Origin: Bacteroidota bacterium
Lineage (GTDB): Bacteria; Bacteroidota; Bacteroidia; Chitinophagales; Saprospiraceae
DNA length: 64,000 bases
Assembly (NCBI GenBank): GCA_029572935.1
Contig: JAKQHM010000019.1
Coordinates: forward strand, 1 to 64,000
Direction of reading: 5' to 3'
Shown here: positions 18,307-27,923 of the stretch, in pieces
Layout: each line of letters opens with the position of its first letter
How positions within the stretch are numbered: the stretch's first letter is position 1
Made by a program: the position numbers and the translations under genes
The notes under the pieces: model-generated
What the model was told of the DNA's origin: nothing
The model's database searches: none
The model's input: only the letters and a program-made list of their open reading frames with translations

Positions 18307-18355
18307 GTAGTTGTGTTTGGTGGGTTAAGTAATCATGAAAAACTTAAATGAAAAA

Positions 18356-20044
18356 TCAGGGATTTAAAAGCCGGTTTTCTACTTCTGCAATAATTTCTTT
18401 CACCCTGACACTGGTGTTCTGGATGATCTCATCTGCCTGTTGGAAGTATTTCAGTTTAGTTTCTTCATCTTCCAGGGAAGAGGCGTTTATTTTAACATTC
18501 ATTCCAGCACCTTTTACAGCAGCTTCAATGCACAGTGCACCTACTCCTGCGTCGGTGATGGAGTTGGGATTTCCATCCCGTACCATGGCAGCGGTCACCG
18601 GCAGGATCGCAGCGGCCACTTTCATGGTCTGCATGGGCACTTCAATGGCACCCAGAGTAGCGCGTCTGATTGCCTTTTTTCTGTTCTTCTTTTCTTCCGG
18701 GGTGTTTTTGGGAAGGCGGAAGGCATCCATGATGGCATTAAAAGCGCGGGTATCTTCGTCTACGAGGTGGAGCAATTGTTCGTAGCAGGCTGTAGCCTTT
18801 TCTGCCAGTTCCGAGAAGTATGAAATTTTATCCTCGTAGCCTTTTTTATGAGCAGTCAGATTTCCGACCATCGCAGAAAGAGCAGCGCCCATGGCACCAG
18901 CGTAAGCACTCACCGAGCCACCGCCAGGAGCGGGATTGTCTGAAGCCGTCTCCTGGGCAAAGCGCCGCAGGTTCATTTCGACGAGGGGATTGTTTTGATC
19001 AGTCAACATGTATTCTATGATTCTTTTTTGTGGTTCGAATTTTTGAATGGAATTCAATCCCAGAGACATGATGGCGGTATGGATCAATTCCTCTTCCGGC
19101 ACGCCCAAGGAGCGGTTTTGCTTTTGAAGGTAAAAGCGTCCTGCATCGACGAGGGCTGATTTGGGCACCAGTCCGACTAATTCTGAACCGGTCACGATCA
19201 ATCCATATTTTTCCGCTGCTTTTCTGCATTCCTCAAAAGCAACGTGCAGGGGAGTTTTGGAAAGTTGGGTCAGGTTCATGGAGATCTGAGCCATGCCGTA
19301 CTCGTCAATATACCATCCGATCGCTTTTACACCGGGGCAGCTACCCGGGATCCTGAGCGGTTCTCCCTGTGCGTTCTTAAGGATTTTCTGGGTTTCGGGA
19401 TCGCGCATGGGTCTGCCATTTTCACGGATGTCAAAAGCAATTTCATTGGCCAGTCTGACGGATTTGGTATTCAAATTTACATTATAGGCCACCAGAAAAT
19501 CTCGCGCCCCTATGACCGTGGCGCCACAGTGGGGCTGAAACTGATCAGGTCCAAAATCAGGTGCCCATTCTTTTTGCTGCATTTTTTGTTCCAGTCCTTC
19601 GTATTCACCGGAACGAATGTCGGCCAGGTTTTTACGGTGAGGAGCAGTTGCAGATGCTTCATAGAGATAAACCGGAATGTTAAGTTCTTTGCCGACCCTT
19701 TCGGCCAGTTTCAATGCATAGGCATTTGTTTCTTCCAGACTGATTCCGGATACAGGAACCAGGGGGCACACATCTGTGGCACCCATCCTGGGATGAGCTC
19801 CTTTGTGTTGCCGCATGTCGATGAGTTCAGATGCTGTGCGGATCGCGCAGAAGGCAGCCTCAATGACATCCTCCGGATCTCCGGCAAAGGTAAATACCGT
19901 CCGGTTGGTGCTGGCCCCCGGGTCTACGTGCAATAGTCTGACCCCTGAGCAGGCCTCGATGGAACGGGCAATGGCGTCCAGTACAGATTGGTTTCTTCCT
20001 TCGCTGAAGTTGGGTACACATTCGACTATGCGCTTTGCTTTCAT
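18356..20044 (-). CDS. ftcD: glutamate formimidoyltransferase / formimidoyltetrahydrofolate cyclodeaminase fusion
   Basis: The 562-residue bifunctional enzyme moves the formimino group from N-formiminoglutamate to tetrahydrofolate and then deaminates it, the last steps of one histidine degradation route. Residues 1-300 are the transferase (VECVPNFSEGRN, GAHPRMGATDVCPLVPV) and residues 350-560 the cyclodeaminase (SDNPAPGGGSVSAYAGAMGAAL, FNAIMDAFRLPK). The two-domain form is like the mammalian enzyme. No other hut gene is in the window. An exact -7 element precedes it at 20064-20071. Confidence 0.93.
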   Translation of the reverse strand: MKAKRIVECVPNFSEGRNQSVLDAIARSIEACSGVRLLHVDPGASTNRTVFTFAGDPEDVIEAAFCAIRTASELIDMRQHKGAHPRMGATDVCPLVPVSGISLEETNAYALKLAERVGKELNIPVYLYEASATAPHRKNLADIRSGEYEGLEQKMQQKEWAPDFGPDQFQPHCGATVIGARDFLVAYNVNLNTKSVRLANEIAFDIRENGRPMRDPETQKILKNAQGEPLRIPGSCPGVKAIGWYIDEYGMAQISMNLTQLSKTPLHVAFEECRKAAEKYGLIVTGSELVGLVPKSALVDAGRFYLQKQNRSLGVPEEELIHTAIMSLGLNSIQKFEPQKRIIEYMLTDQNNPLVEMNLRRFAQETASDNPAPGGGSVSAYAGAMGAALSAMVGNLTAHKKGYEDKISYFSELAEKATACYEQLLHLVDEDTRAFNAIMDAFRLPKNTPEEKKNRKKAIRRATLGAIEVPMQTMKVAAAILPVTAAMVRDGNPNSITDAGVGALCIEAAVKGAGMNVKINASSLEDEETKLKYFQQADEIIQNTSVRVKEIIAEVENRLLNP

Positions 20045-20055
20045 GGGTTTTGTCT

Positions 20056-20063
20056 TAGATTTG
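20056..20063 (+). promoter_or_regulatory. TAnnTTTG -7 element for the gene at 20080
   Basis: TAGATTTG on the plus strand matches the consensus and lies 17 nt before ATG 20080. It directly abuts the minus-strand -7 element of ftcD, so the two promoters should exclude each other. Confidence 0.55.
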
Positions 20064-20071
20064 CAAAAGTA
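20064..20071 (-). promoter_or_regulatory. TAnnTTTG -7 element for ftcD
   Basis: TACTTTTG on the minus strand matches the consensus and lies 20 nt before the ftcD ATG at 20044. Confidence 0.55.
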
Positions 20072-20079
20072 TCCATTCC

Positions 20080-21510
20080 ATGCTAATGGCCCGTCATATT
20101 TTGTGTATCCTGTTGCTTGGGATCCTGAACCCCTGCAATCTGCTGCTGACAGGTCAGAGTATTCAGGTATCTCCAGAATTGAATATGCGAAATGATTTTG
20201 CCTATTTTATCATACCCTGGTCAAAAACATGTGGTCTGATCCGGGATAAATCTTACCGCATAACCCTTCAGACCCTGAAGGAAGACTTGAGCTGGACGGT
20301 TGAAAAAGACCTGGAGCTCAAGGGAAAAAGATGGAAAATTCTGGATGCTTTTCCCCATGCCCAGGGTCTGGGAGTCGCTTATCTGTCTCGACTGGAGGAT
20401 CGTACTGCTTTTGTTTATTCTTTGTTTGATGCATACGGCAATCCTGTGGAAGACTGGATCCCTGATCTGGGTATGGAACCGGATCTGCAGGCCGAGGTCA
20501 ATCTGATCAGTTCAGAAGACAAGAGTTGGATGTCTGCCGGGTTAAGGGACAAGGATGGTAACAGGAGCGTCCTGATCTTTAATCGCTTTGAACGGGATAC
20601 CTTTTTGTGCAAGCCTTCCAGACAACTTTTCAATTTTGAAGATTATTATGCCGGATATGCTTCTTTGAGCAATAAGGGGGAATTATTTCTCGCAGGAACC
20701 GAAAGAGCAAAATCCAGAAAAAAACAGCAAACTTCTGTCAAGATTCAGGGCATCAGTGACCTGGGAGTGAGAACGATCGATCACACCACAGTTTTGGATG
20801 GAGAAGATGTCTATGAGATAGATATCGCCGTCGATAATGTTTCGGGCAGACTCATCATGGCAGGTCTTTACAAGGAAGCCGGAGCGTATGCACCTGCTGG
20901 TTACATTTTTGAGAATGTCTCAGCAAGTTCGGGACCACAACTCATTCCGTTCGATAAGGAATTGCTGAAATCATGGGGTTTCAAGGGCAAGGATGCGCTC
21001 CAAAACCAGTTTACCATGTCTTTGAGAAACCTGCAGTTCAAGGAAGATGGCAGCCTGGTTGTTTTTTTTGAGAACAGCAAGGAGCTCATGAGGAGGCCTT
21101 ATTTCAACAATTCCCTTGATCCTTCGGGATTGGGCGGTATGCGTTGGATAGACTATTATTACGACGACATACTGGTCTTGTCGGTCGACAGAAATGGACA
21201 AAAGCAATGGGAGAACATACTGAGGAAAAAGCAGTTTTCACAGGATGATCAGGGGCAGTTTTCTTCCTTTTTTATTATGAAAAATTCGACCTTCCTGCGG
21301 ATTTTATTCAACGATGAAATCAAGAACGAATCTACGGTGAGTGAATATATTTTATTGCCCGATGGGCGTAACTACAGAAAAAGTATCCTCAATACTGGTT
21401 CTGCAGGCCTCAATCTCAGGATCCAGGATGCCATTCAGACAGGCTCAGCCAGCCTTTGGGTGCCCAGTGAAAGCAATGGTAAGATGGTTTTGGTACGAAT
21501 GGAAATATGA
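20080..21510 (+). CDS. secreted protein of unknown function
   Basis: The 476-residue product has an N-terminal hydrophobic segment (ILCILLLGILNPCNLLLTGQS) that fits a signal peptide, then a long beta-rich body with no motif I recognise. The order of short aromatic strands and turns resembles the cell-surface beta-propeller-like proteins common in Bacteroidota. Unlike the protein at 3884 it lacks a T9SS sorting domain. ATG 20086 is an equally good start. The gene is divergent from ftcD with abutting promoters and followed by tRNA-Val. Confidence 0.65.
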   Translation: MLMARHILCILLLGILNPCNLLLTGQSIQVSPELNMRNDFAYFIIPWSKTCGLIRDKSYRITLQTLKEDLSWTVEKDLELKGKRWKILDAFPHAQGLGVAYLSRLEDRTAFVYSLFDAYGNPVEDWIPDLGMEPDLQAEVNLISSEDKSWMSAGLRDKDGNRSVLIFNRFERDTFLCKPSRQLFNFEDYYAGYASLSNKGELFLAGTERAKSRKKQQTSVKIQGISDLGVRTIDHTTVLDGEDVYEIDIAVDNVSGRLIMAGLYKEAGAYAPAGYIFENVSASSGPQLIPFDKELLKSWGFKGKDALQNQFTMSLRNLQFKEDGSLVVFFENSKELMRRPYFNNSLDPSGLGGMRWIDYYYDDILVLSVDRNGQKQWENILRKKQFSQDDQGQFSSFFIMKNSTFLRILFNDEIKNESTVSEYILLPDGRNYRKSILNTGSAGLNLRIQDAIQTGSASLWVPSESNGKMVLVRMEI

Positions 21511-21590
21511 TATAAGTCAGATATATAGATCACTATATATTAAAATAATAAATTTATTTGTTCCTTGCTTCCTAAATTTGACACTACGTG

Positions 21591-21598
21591 TATCTTTG
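21591..21598 (+). promoter_or_regulatory. TAnnTTTG -7 element for tRNA-Val
   Basis: TATCTTTG matches the consensus exactly and lies 17 nt before the first base of the tRNA, leaving a leader of about ten bases. Confidence 0.65.
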
Positions 21599-21614
21599 CA
21601 GTCCTCTTGAAAAA

Positions 21615-21689
21615 GGGAGCTTAGCTCAGCTGGTTCAGAGCATCTGCCTTACAAGCAGAGGGTCACTGGTTCGAACCCAGTAGCTCCCA
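21615..21689 (+). tRNA. tRNA-Val (anticodon TAC)
   Basis: The 75-base gene folds into a full cloverleaf: acceptor stem GGGAGCT/AGCTCCC with discriminator A, D-loop TTAGCTCAGCTGGTTCAGAG, anticodon loop CCTTACAAG with anticodon TAC, and T arm ACTGGTTCGAACCCAGT. No CCA is encoded. It has its own promoter and terminator. Confidence 0.97.
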
Positions 21690-21693
21690 CTTC

Positions 21694-21726
21694 AAAAGCC
21701 TCGCAAGATCTGCGGGGCTTTTTTTA
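21694..21726 (+). terminator. intrinsic terminator after tRNA-Val
   Basis: AAGCCTCGCA and TGCGGGGCTT form a 10-bp stem (one G-T pair) with a five-base loop, followed by a run of seven or more T. Confidence 0.92.
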
Positions 21727-21801
21727 TTTACTGCTTTTCGGAAAGGACCAGAGCCACATTTCCGGCAAATGAGCATGCAACTGAAAAGCTGCGCCGGTGT
21801 A

Positions 21802-23073
21802 TTACAATTGTTCCGGTTCATCATCGTATTCCGCTCCGGGTAATTCCAATGCTTTCACCTCCTGCACGGCGCTTCCTGCTATGCCCCTTACGGATCCGTA
21901 CATATCCACTGTGTTGCTGATCACTTTTTCAATTTGTTTTTCTCTTTCTTTCCAGATCCTTTGCATGGCGCGTTTTTCGCTCTCGAGTGCATTTTTCATG
22001 GCAGAAAATCCTTCGACGATTGCCTCCACCTGCATCCTGAAGGTATTCCCTGTCAGATAATCGTAGAGCAGATTCATTTTATCTCCTTTGTTTTCCTGGG
22101 AGCGAATGGCTGCACTCAACCTGATGATGTTTTCTCTGAGCACGGTGCACAGGCCTTTGAATTCATGATAACTGCAGACCCAAACGCCTTCTATGATCCC
22201 CATTCTGTCAAAACCCGGTGGCATGGCCTCCGTCACCAGTACGCCCAGATCTGCACCTTTTTCCATCATGTCTGATTTCAATTTGTCGATCCAGGTACTG
22301 TGGAATTCTTTGGTTCTTTTGCTTTCGTAGTATATTTTTCCGCAGTTCTGCTGCGAATGCGTGTGCACAATTTGAAGACAATCTCCCCCTCTCGCTCCTG
22401 CCTTGATCTCTTCTATGGTATCCAGTGGGAATTTAACTCTGAGCCATTCTTCGATGGCGAGTTCCTGTACCTCTCCCTGAAGTTGCATCGATCCTTGTTC
22501 CTGTTTTCTTTTCATTTCTTCCGTGAGTTTTTTCTGGTCTTCCAGTTGTTTCAGCAATTCACGGAATCTCATTTCATTTCTCTCTTCTTCAGTTTTGCGG
22601 ATTTTTTCCTTTTCTGCGCTGAGTGCCTCATTTAATTTTCTCTGTGCTTCTGCTTCCACTTTTTCTTTTAGTTCAGCTTTTTCCATCCTGAGAATTTCGA
22701 TCTCGGCTTTCGTTCTGTTTAATTCTATGATCTGTTTTGACTTTTCTTCCAATTCCCGGACCAGGGCTTTCTGTTGTTCGGATTGTTCTTCCTGAATTCT
22801 GATTTTTATTTTCTCTTCCAATGACCGGCTTTCCTCTTTCAGCTTTGCCTCCAGCCTCTCGTTGAAAAGTTCATTTTCTTTCCTTTTTTTCTGTTCAAAA
22901 TCCAGTTTGGCCCGATTGAGTTGTTCCTGTTCGAGTTCCAACTTTTGTTGTACCTCCAAAAGTCTGGAATCGTATTGCTGTCGGATCTCTTCTTCCAGTT
23001 TGTGTGCGAGGATATCCTGCACGTCTATCAGTGTTCCGCAGGTGGGGCATTTTACGGTATGGTCGTTGTTCAT
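21802..23073 (-). CDS. DUF2130 family coiled-coil protein
   Basis: The 423-residue protein opens with a zinc-finger-like CPTCGTLID, followed by about 200 residues of charged coiled coil, and a C-terminal DUF2130 domain (GARGGDCLQIVHTHSQQNCGKIYYESKRTK, KGADLGVLVTEAMP). That domain resembles a restriction-endonuclease-like fold (acidic GGD, YESKRTK), so a nuclease or DNA-binding role is possible. The function is unknown. ATG 23073 is chosen because an exact -7 element at 23125-23132 overlaps the earlier start at 23127. Confidence 0.8.
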   Translation of the reverse strand: MNNDHTVKCPTCGTLIDVQDILAHKLEEEIRQQYDSRLLEVQQKLELEQEQLNRAKLDFEQKKRKENELFNERLEAKLKEESRSLEEKIKIRIQEEQSEQQKALVRELEEKSKQIIELNRTKAEIEILRMEKAELKEKVEAEAQRKLNEALSAEKEKIRKTEEERNEMRFRELLKQLEDQKKLTEEMKRKQEQGSMQLQGEVQELAIEEWLRVKFPLDTIEEIKAGARGGDCLQIVHTHSQQNCGKIYYESKRTKEFHSTWIDKLKSDMMEKGADLGVLVTEAMPPGFDRMGIIEGVWVCSYHEFKGLCTVLRENIIRLSAAIRSQENKGDKMNLLYDYLTGNTFRMQVEAIVEGFSAMKNALESEKRAMQRIWKEREKQIEKVISNTVDMYGSVRGIAGSAVQEVKALELPGAEYDDEPEQL

Positions 23074-23124
23074 GTCGAAGATATAGAATGGATTTTCCAC
23101 CTTCCAGGTGGTCAGAGTCAGCCT

Positions 23125-23132
23125 CAAATATA
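23125..23132 (-). promoter_or_regulatory. TAnnTTTG -7 element for the DUF2130 gene
   Basis: TATATTTG on the minus strand matches the consensus exactly, 52 nt before ATG 23073. It overlaps the upstream alternative start, which decides the gene start. Confidence 0.6.
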
Positions 23133-23248
23133 GAGAGATTGTCTTATATGAAAGGATCCCGCTTCCATGCAGCCACCCTCCATTCTCATGATCGTATTAA
23201 CATAATCCCCGGATTTACGTTTTATTTAAAAATGATCTTCCATTACTT

Positions 23249-24190
23249 ATGAATTCAGTTGTCCGTTATTTCTTTCTGATCTTTTTGGCCGTACTTATTT
23301 ACGGATGCAAACGGGATGCTTCTGAGGGTTCCTTGCCCACAGAAGGCAGGATGACCATTTATGTGGATAAGAGCCTGGCCTGGATCATGTCACAGCAAAA
23401 GAATATTTTTGAGTTGAACTATCCCCGTGCTGTTGTGGATCTGGAATACTGTTCTGAAAAGGAATTGTTCAGAAAGTTCATTGCAGACTCTGCAGGAGTG
23501 ATCGTCAGTTGCAGGAGGCTTAGTCCTGAAGAAAAGGAATACCTTCACAAAGCCCAGCAAACGCACCCCAGGGAATATCCCTTTGCTCATGGTGCCATTG
23601 CCTTTCTTTCTTCTGCCCAGGCTCAGGACAGTTTGCTTACCTATGAACAGATTTTGGGACTATTTGCAGGAACAGCGCAAGCAGCAGGTAGCTTTGCACA
23701 CATTTTGGTGGAAGACAAGGAGTCCGGCATAGCCTCAGACCTCCTGGCCCGGTCCGGAGCCCAGCAGCCATCCTCTTCTGTTTTTGCAGTTGAATCCAAA
23801 AGCAAAATTCTGGAACACCTTATTCAGAATCCTGCCAGTATGGCAGCCATTGACTGGAGCGAATGGAGCGATTCGGATCGGTCGGATCTAAAGGATACCC
23901 TGGCCCGGTTGCGCGTCATACAGATTACCAGACCCATTGACTCCTTACAGCAGGGATATTTGACACCTTATCAATACCATCTGACTGATGGAATGTATCC
24001 CTTTACCCGCGAGCTTTGCCTGATCACCCGTACGGGCAAGACCGATCTGGGGACTGGGTTTGCTTCTTTTATAGCAGGAGACATAGGCCAGAAGATCATC
24101 CTGAAGGCAGGTTTGTATCCAAAATTCCAGTCAGACCGATGGATTGAATTTATTGACTCCGACATAAAATTGAACCGGTCCGGGAATTAA
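23249..24190 (+). CDS. PstS-like substrate-binding lipoprotein
   Basis: The 313-residue protein has a signal segment with lipobox IYGC and then a periplasmic binding protein fold of the PstS type (MTIYVDKSLAWIM, REYPFAHGAIAFL, LTYEQILGLFAG, YPFTRELCLITRTG, FASFIAGDIGQKIIL). Phosphate is the usual ligand, but no pst transporter genes are nearby. In Bacteroidota such proteins are often beside TPR proteins of TonB/Exb-type systems; here a TPR gene follows by 90 bp. Confidence 0.75.
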   Translation: MNSVVRYFFLIFLAVLIYGCKRDASEGSLPTEGRMTIYVDKSLAWIMSQQKNIFELNYPRAVVDLEYCSEKELFRKFIADSAGVIVSCRRLSPEEKEYLHKAQQTHPREYPFAHGAIAFLSSAQAQDSLLTYEQILGLFAGTAQAAGSFAHILVEDKESGIASDLLARSGAQQPSSSVFAVESKSKILEHLIQNPASMAAIDWSEWSDSDRSDLKDTLARLRVIQITRPIDSLQQGYLTPYQYHLTDGMYPFTRELCLITRTGKTDLGTGFASFIAGDIGQKIILKAGLYPKFQSDRWIEFIDSDIKLNRSGN

Positions 24191-24280
24191 TGATAATTTA
24201 ACTTAAGACATTAATCCCCTGCCAACCGGCTTTCGTCTTATCAATGAATAATCCAATTTTTATTTCAAAATCCGTTTACC

Positions 24281-25918
24281 ATGAAAAAATCTAATTTTGC
24301 GCTCTTAAACAGTAGCCTGAGTGTAATGAAAAATGCAGTTTGGACATTTATCATATTGATATTCAACATTTTGAATATTTCCGCGCAGACCCTTCAGGAG
24401 GGAATCAGATTGATGGAAAACGAGAATTACAATGCAGCCCTCCAGGTATTCTCAAAGTTAAATGCCACAGATCCCAAAAACCCAATCTATCCTTATTACA
24501 TCGGAGAGGTCCATTATGCACTCGAAAACTTTGATGCAGCGGCTACTTCCTACAACGCCGGCCTGGCCATCAGTTCTAAATGCGATGAATGTCGGATCGG
24601 TTTGGGCAGGTTGGATTTGGATAAAGGCAAGATCGCGGAAGCAAAAAAACACTTTGAATCGGCTCTGAAGGGCAATGCCAAAAACCATAAAATACTTTCC
24701 ATGGTGGGTGATGCCTGGCTCTATGGTCAAAAAGCCTATCCGGATGAAGCATTGGAATATTTTATAAAAGCGAGGGATCTGGATCCCAAAGTAGCCCGTT
24801 ACTGGACTCATTTGGGTGATGCGCAATATGCCAAGAAGGATCTGGGTTCAGCCATGACGGCCTATGAGACCGCCATAGAAAAAGACAAAAATGATCCGGA
24901 AACCTACGTCAAAATGGCTCGCATCTGGGGAGCCAGTAAAAAGTACGATCTGGGTATCGAAAAACTCGAGATCGCCATCGCGATGAAACCCGATTATGCT
25001 CTTGCTTACAAGGAGCTTTACGAGCAGCTTATCAAGAACAAGAATTTTTCCAAAGTACTTCCGGTTTTGGAAAAATATGTGAGCCTGACCGGCGACGACG
25101 TGGATGCCAAGGTGAGACTGGTGAAATTTCTTTGTTTCCAGGCAAGAGACTATGACAGAGCCATTGCCGAAGGCCTTAAAGTACTGGAGTCAAACCCGAC
25201 ACAGTATACTTTGCACAGATGGTTAGCCTGGTCTTATGGAGAATTAGACAAAGCTCAGGAATCTTATGACCAAAGCGTCAAGCTCTTTTCTGTTCTGAGC
25301 AAGGATACGACCCTCAAATCTTTTCCCTCAGATTATGAGTACTTCGCAAAAGCGGCCATCAAATTGAAGAAATTTGAGGAAGCTGAGTTCAATTACCTCA
25401 AAGTGGCCGAAATGGATCCGGATCGCGCCCCTGAAATCTACAGTCTGCTGGGTAAATCTTACTACGATGCCAAAATATTCCCAAAGGCAACAGAATGGTA
25501 TATGCGAAAGGGAGAACTTCAACCTTTGATCAATACAGAGCAATATTATTTGGGACTGAGTCTGTTTTACGAGGCCAAATATCTGGAAGCAGACAGCAGT
25601 TTTGCCAAAGTGGTTACCCTGACACCTAATTACGCTCAGGGTTGGTTGATGAGGGCACGCTGCAATACGGCCCTGGATTCTGCCCAGGCGGCCGGTCTGG
25701 CTAAACCATTCTACGAAAAATACGCTGAATTAACCTCTGTGGAACCAGATAAAAGCAGGACCAAGAAAAATCTGATCGAGTCTTACAAATACCTGGGTGC
25801 CTACTATGTGCAAAGGGATGACAACAACCAGGCCCTCATATATTTTGAGCAAATCGCTGCATTGGATCCTGCGGATAAAGATGCTGCAGACGCGATCAAG
25901 ATTTTGAAAAAGAAATAA
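24281..25918 (+). CDS. tetratricopeptide repeat protein, secreted
   Basis: The 545-residue protein has a signal peptide ending in NISAQ (starting at ATG 24281 or ATG 24326), then at least ten TPR-type helical hairpins (PIYPYYIGEVHYALENFDAAA, ARYWTHLGDAQYAKKDLGSAM, PDYALAYKELYEQLIKN, PNYAQGWLMRAR). TPR proteins act as scaffolds in the periplasm, so it may partner the PstS-like lipoprotein upstream. The exact role cannot be read from sequence. Confidence 0.75.
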   Translation: MKKSNFALLNSSLSVMKNAVWTFIILIFNILNISAQTLQEGIRLMENENYNAALQVFSKLNATDPKNPIYPYYIGEVHYALENFDAAATSYNAGLAISSKCDECRIGLGRLDLDKGKIAEAKKHFESALKGNAKNHKILSMVGDAWLYGQKAYPDEALEYFIKARDLDPKVARYWTHLGDAQYAKKDLGSAMTAYETAIEKDKNDPETYVKMARIWGASKKYDLGIEKLEIAIAMKPDYALAYKELYEQLIKNKNFSKVLPVLEKYVSLTGDDVDAKVRLVKFLCFQARDYDRAIAEGLKVLESNPTQYTLHRWLAWSYGELDKAQESYDQSVKLFSVLSKDTTLKSFPSDYEYFAKAAIKLKKFEEAEFNYLKVAEMDPDRAPEIYSLLGKSYYDAKIFPKATEWYMRKGELQPLINTEQYYLGLSLFYEAKYLEADSSFAKVVTLTPNYAQGWLMRARCNTALDSAQAAGLAKPFYEKYAELTSVEPDKSRTKKNLIESYKYLGAYYVQRDDNNQALIYFEQIAALDPADKDAADAIKILKKK

Positions 25919-25930
25919 GTCAGGGAATCA

Positions 25931-26758
25931 TTAAATAATTCCCAGCATCTTTTCGTAAACATCAAATAGTTTGGCAGAAGATTGGCTGATGACAGCCAAT
26001 ACGGATTCCAGCGTAGTCTTTTCGGCAGGAGCGTAACCGTGCACGTGATTGGAGACTACGGAAGCGGCCATAATCCTCATACCGGATTGCTGTGCCACGA
26101 TCACCTCAGGTACAGTGGACATTCCGACAATATCCCCGCCTAAAGTGCGGATCATCCTGTACTCTGCTGCGGTCTCAAGGCTCGGTCCCTGCAGGCCAAA
26201 GTAAACACCGGATCTGAAAGGCATTTCTAATTCGGAGCACACGCCGGATGCTTTTTCGAGCCACTCCCGGTCGTAGACCTGACTCATGTCCGGAAACCTG
26301 GGACCCAGTCTGGCATCATATATACCCCTGAGCGGATTTTCAGGATGAAAATTGATGTGATCTTCTATAAAAACCAGATCTCCAGCTCCGAAAGCGGGAT
26401 TCACCGAACCACTGGCATTGGTAAACCAGATATTCCTGATGCCCAATGCAGCGAGGACGCGGATCGGAAAAGTGACTTCCTGCAGGCTGTAGCCCTCGTA
26501 GTAATGCAGTCTTCCCGAGAGCAGCAGCACCTCACGGCCAGCCCAGCTGGCGAGGACCATTTTGCCTACATGGCTTTCTACAGTTGTGGGGACAAAAGAA
26601 GGGATCAGCCTGTAGCTGATTTCCCGGATGGGTTTTAAACGTCCTTCCAGAGCGCCCATGCCGGTACCCAAAACGATGGCCAGATCTGGCAGTTGAGGAA
26701 ATTTTTCGCGTATAAACTTTGCGCTTTCCTGTATGTCGTCAAAGTAGCTCATGCTCAT
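25931..26758 (-). CDS. punA: purine nucleoside phosphorylase
   Basis: The 275-residue trimeric-type enzyme cleaves inosine or guanosine with phosphate for purine salvage. Family segments are [57 protein letters not shown] and [33 protein letters not shown]. It starts 11 nt after mqnC, so the two are cotranscribed; no functional link is obvious. Confidence 0.94.
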   Translation of the reverse strand: [275 protein letters not shown]

Positions 26759-26769
26759 TTCTTAAAGGA

Positions 26770-27912
26770 TCAGTTGACGATCATATTCACTTCGTCCAGC
26801 TTTTGTTGTTCAATCGTTTCAGGTAGTTCAATGTGCTCGTATTGTTGATTTCGCAACTGCGGAATATATCCTGCATCGCGGATGGCTTGCTGGATACCGG
26901 CTGCGGTAAAACGATAGGCGGCACCGGCAGCAGAGACCACATTTTCTTCAATCATAATGCTGCCGAAATCATCGGCACCGGCCTCCAGACAAACCTGTGC
27001 GGTCGGTTTGCCTACGGTGAGCCAGGATGCCTGTATGTGCTGGACATTGGGCAGCATGATGCGCGACAGGGCGATCATGCGGATATACTCATCTGCTGTA
27101 CAGCTGTTTCGGGCTCGTTTGAGTTTTTTCAACATGGTCCCTTCATCCTGAAAAGGCCAGGGAATAAAAGCTATAAAGCCTTTGGCGTCGGCTGGTTTCT
27201 GGTCCTGAACCTCCCGGATGGCTACCAGATGCTGCATTCTTTCGAGGTTGGTCTCCACATGTCCAAACATCATGGTCGCAGAGGTGGTGAGCTTAAGTCT
27301 GTGGGCGGCTTTCATGACATCGAGCCATTCCTGGGCGCCGCATTTTCCTTTGGAAACAAGCCTTCGGACGCGGTCGCTGAGAATTTCGGCGCCTGCTCCG
27401 GGAAGGGAATCCAGGCCCGCCTCCATCAGGGCGGCCAGTACTTTTTCGTGGGTAGATTTTTCCAGTTTGGCGATATGCGCTATCTCCGGGGGACCCAGTG
27501 CATGCAATTTCAGTCTGGGATACAAAGACTTCAGATCTCTGAAAAGATTGACGTAGAATGACAATCCCAGATCGGGATGATGCCCGCCCTGAAGCAGAAG
27601 TTGTTCGCCACCCAAACGAAACATCTCTTCTATTTTTTCTTTGTATTCGTCCAGAGTGGTGATATAGCTTTCCGGGTTTCCCGGAGGGCGGTAGAAGTTG
27701 CAGAATTTGCAGTTCGCCACACAAACGTTGGTCGTATTGGAATTGCGGTCGATGATCCAGGTTACCTTGCGACCGGGCACACTCTGCTGACGCAGCTGAT
27801 TACCTGCCCACATCAGTTCTGCTGTAGGCGCCTTCTCCAAAAGGAGCAGACCCTCCTCTGCTGTAAGAGCTTGCTTATGTAAGGCTTTTGTTAAAAGCGT
27901 GTCGATTTGCAT
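26770..27912 (-). CDS. mqnC: cyclic dehypoxanthinyl futalosine synthase
   Basis: The 380-residue radical SAM enzyme cyclises dehypoxanthine futalosine in the futalosine route to menaquinone. The iron-sulfur cysteines are Cys64, Cys68 and Cys71 (CVANCKFC), and the LQGGHHPDLGL and DSLPGAGAEILSDRVR segments are diagnostic for MqnC rather than MqnE. The product feeds menaquinone for respiration. Its -7 element lies only 12 nt upstream of the start codon, so the mRNA would be nearly leaderless. Confidence 0.93.
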   Translation of the reverse strand: MQIDTLLTKALHKQALTAEEGLLLLEKAPTAELMWAGNQLRQQSVPGRKVTWIIDRNSNTTNVCVANCKFCNFYRPPGNPESYITTLDEYKEKIEEMFRLGGEQLLLQGGHHPDLGLSFYVNLFRDLKSLYPRLKLHALGPPEIAHIAKLEKSTHEKVLAALMEAGLDSLPGAGAEILSDRVRRLVSKGKCGAQEWLDVMKAAHRLKLTTSATMMFGHVETNLERMQHLVAIREVQDQKPADAKGFIAFIPWPFQDEGTMLKKLKRARNSCTADEYIRMIALSRIMLPNVQHIQASWLTVGKPTAQVCLEAGADDFGSIMIEENVVSAAGAAYRFTAAGIQQAIRDAGYIPQLRNQQYEHIELPETIEQQKLDEVNMIVN

Positions 27913-27923
27913 AACTTTTCGAT

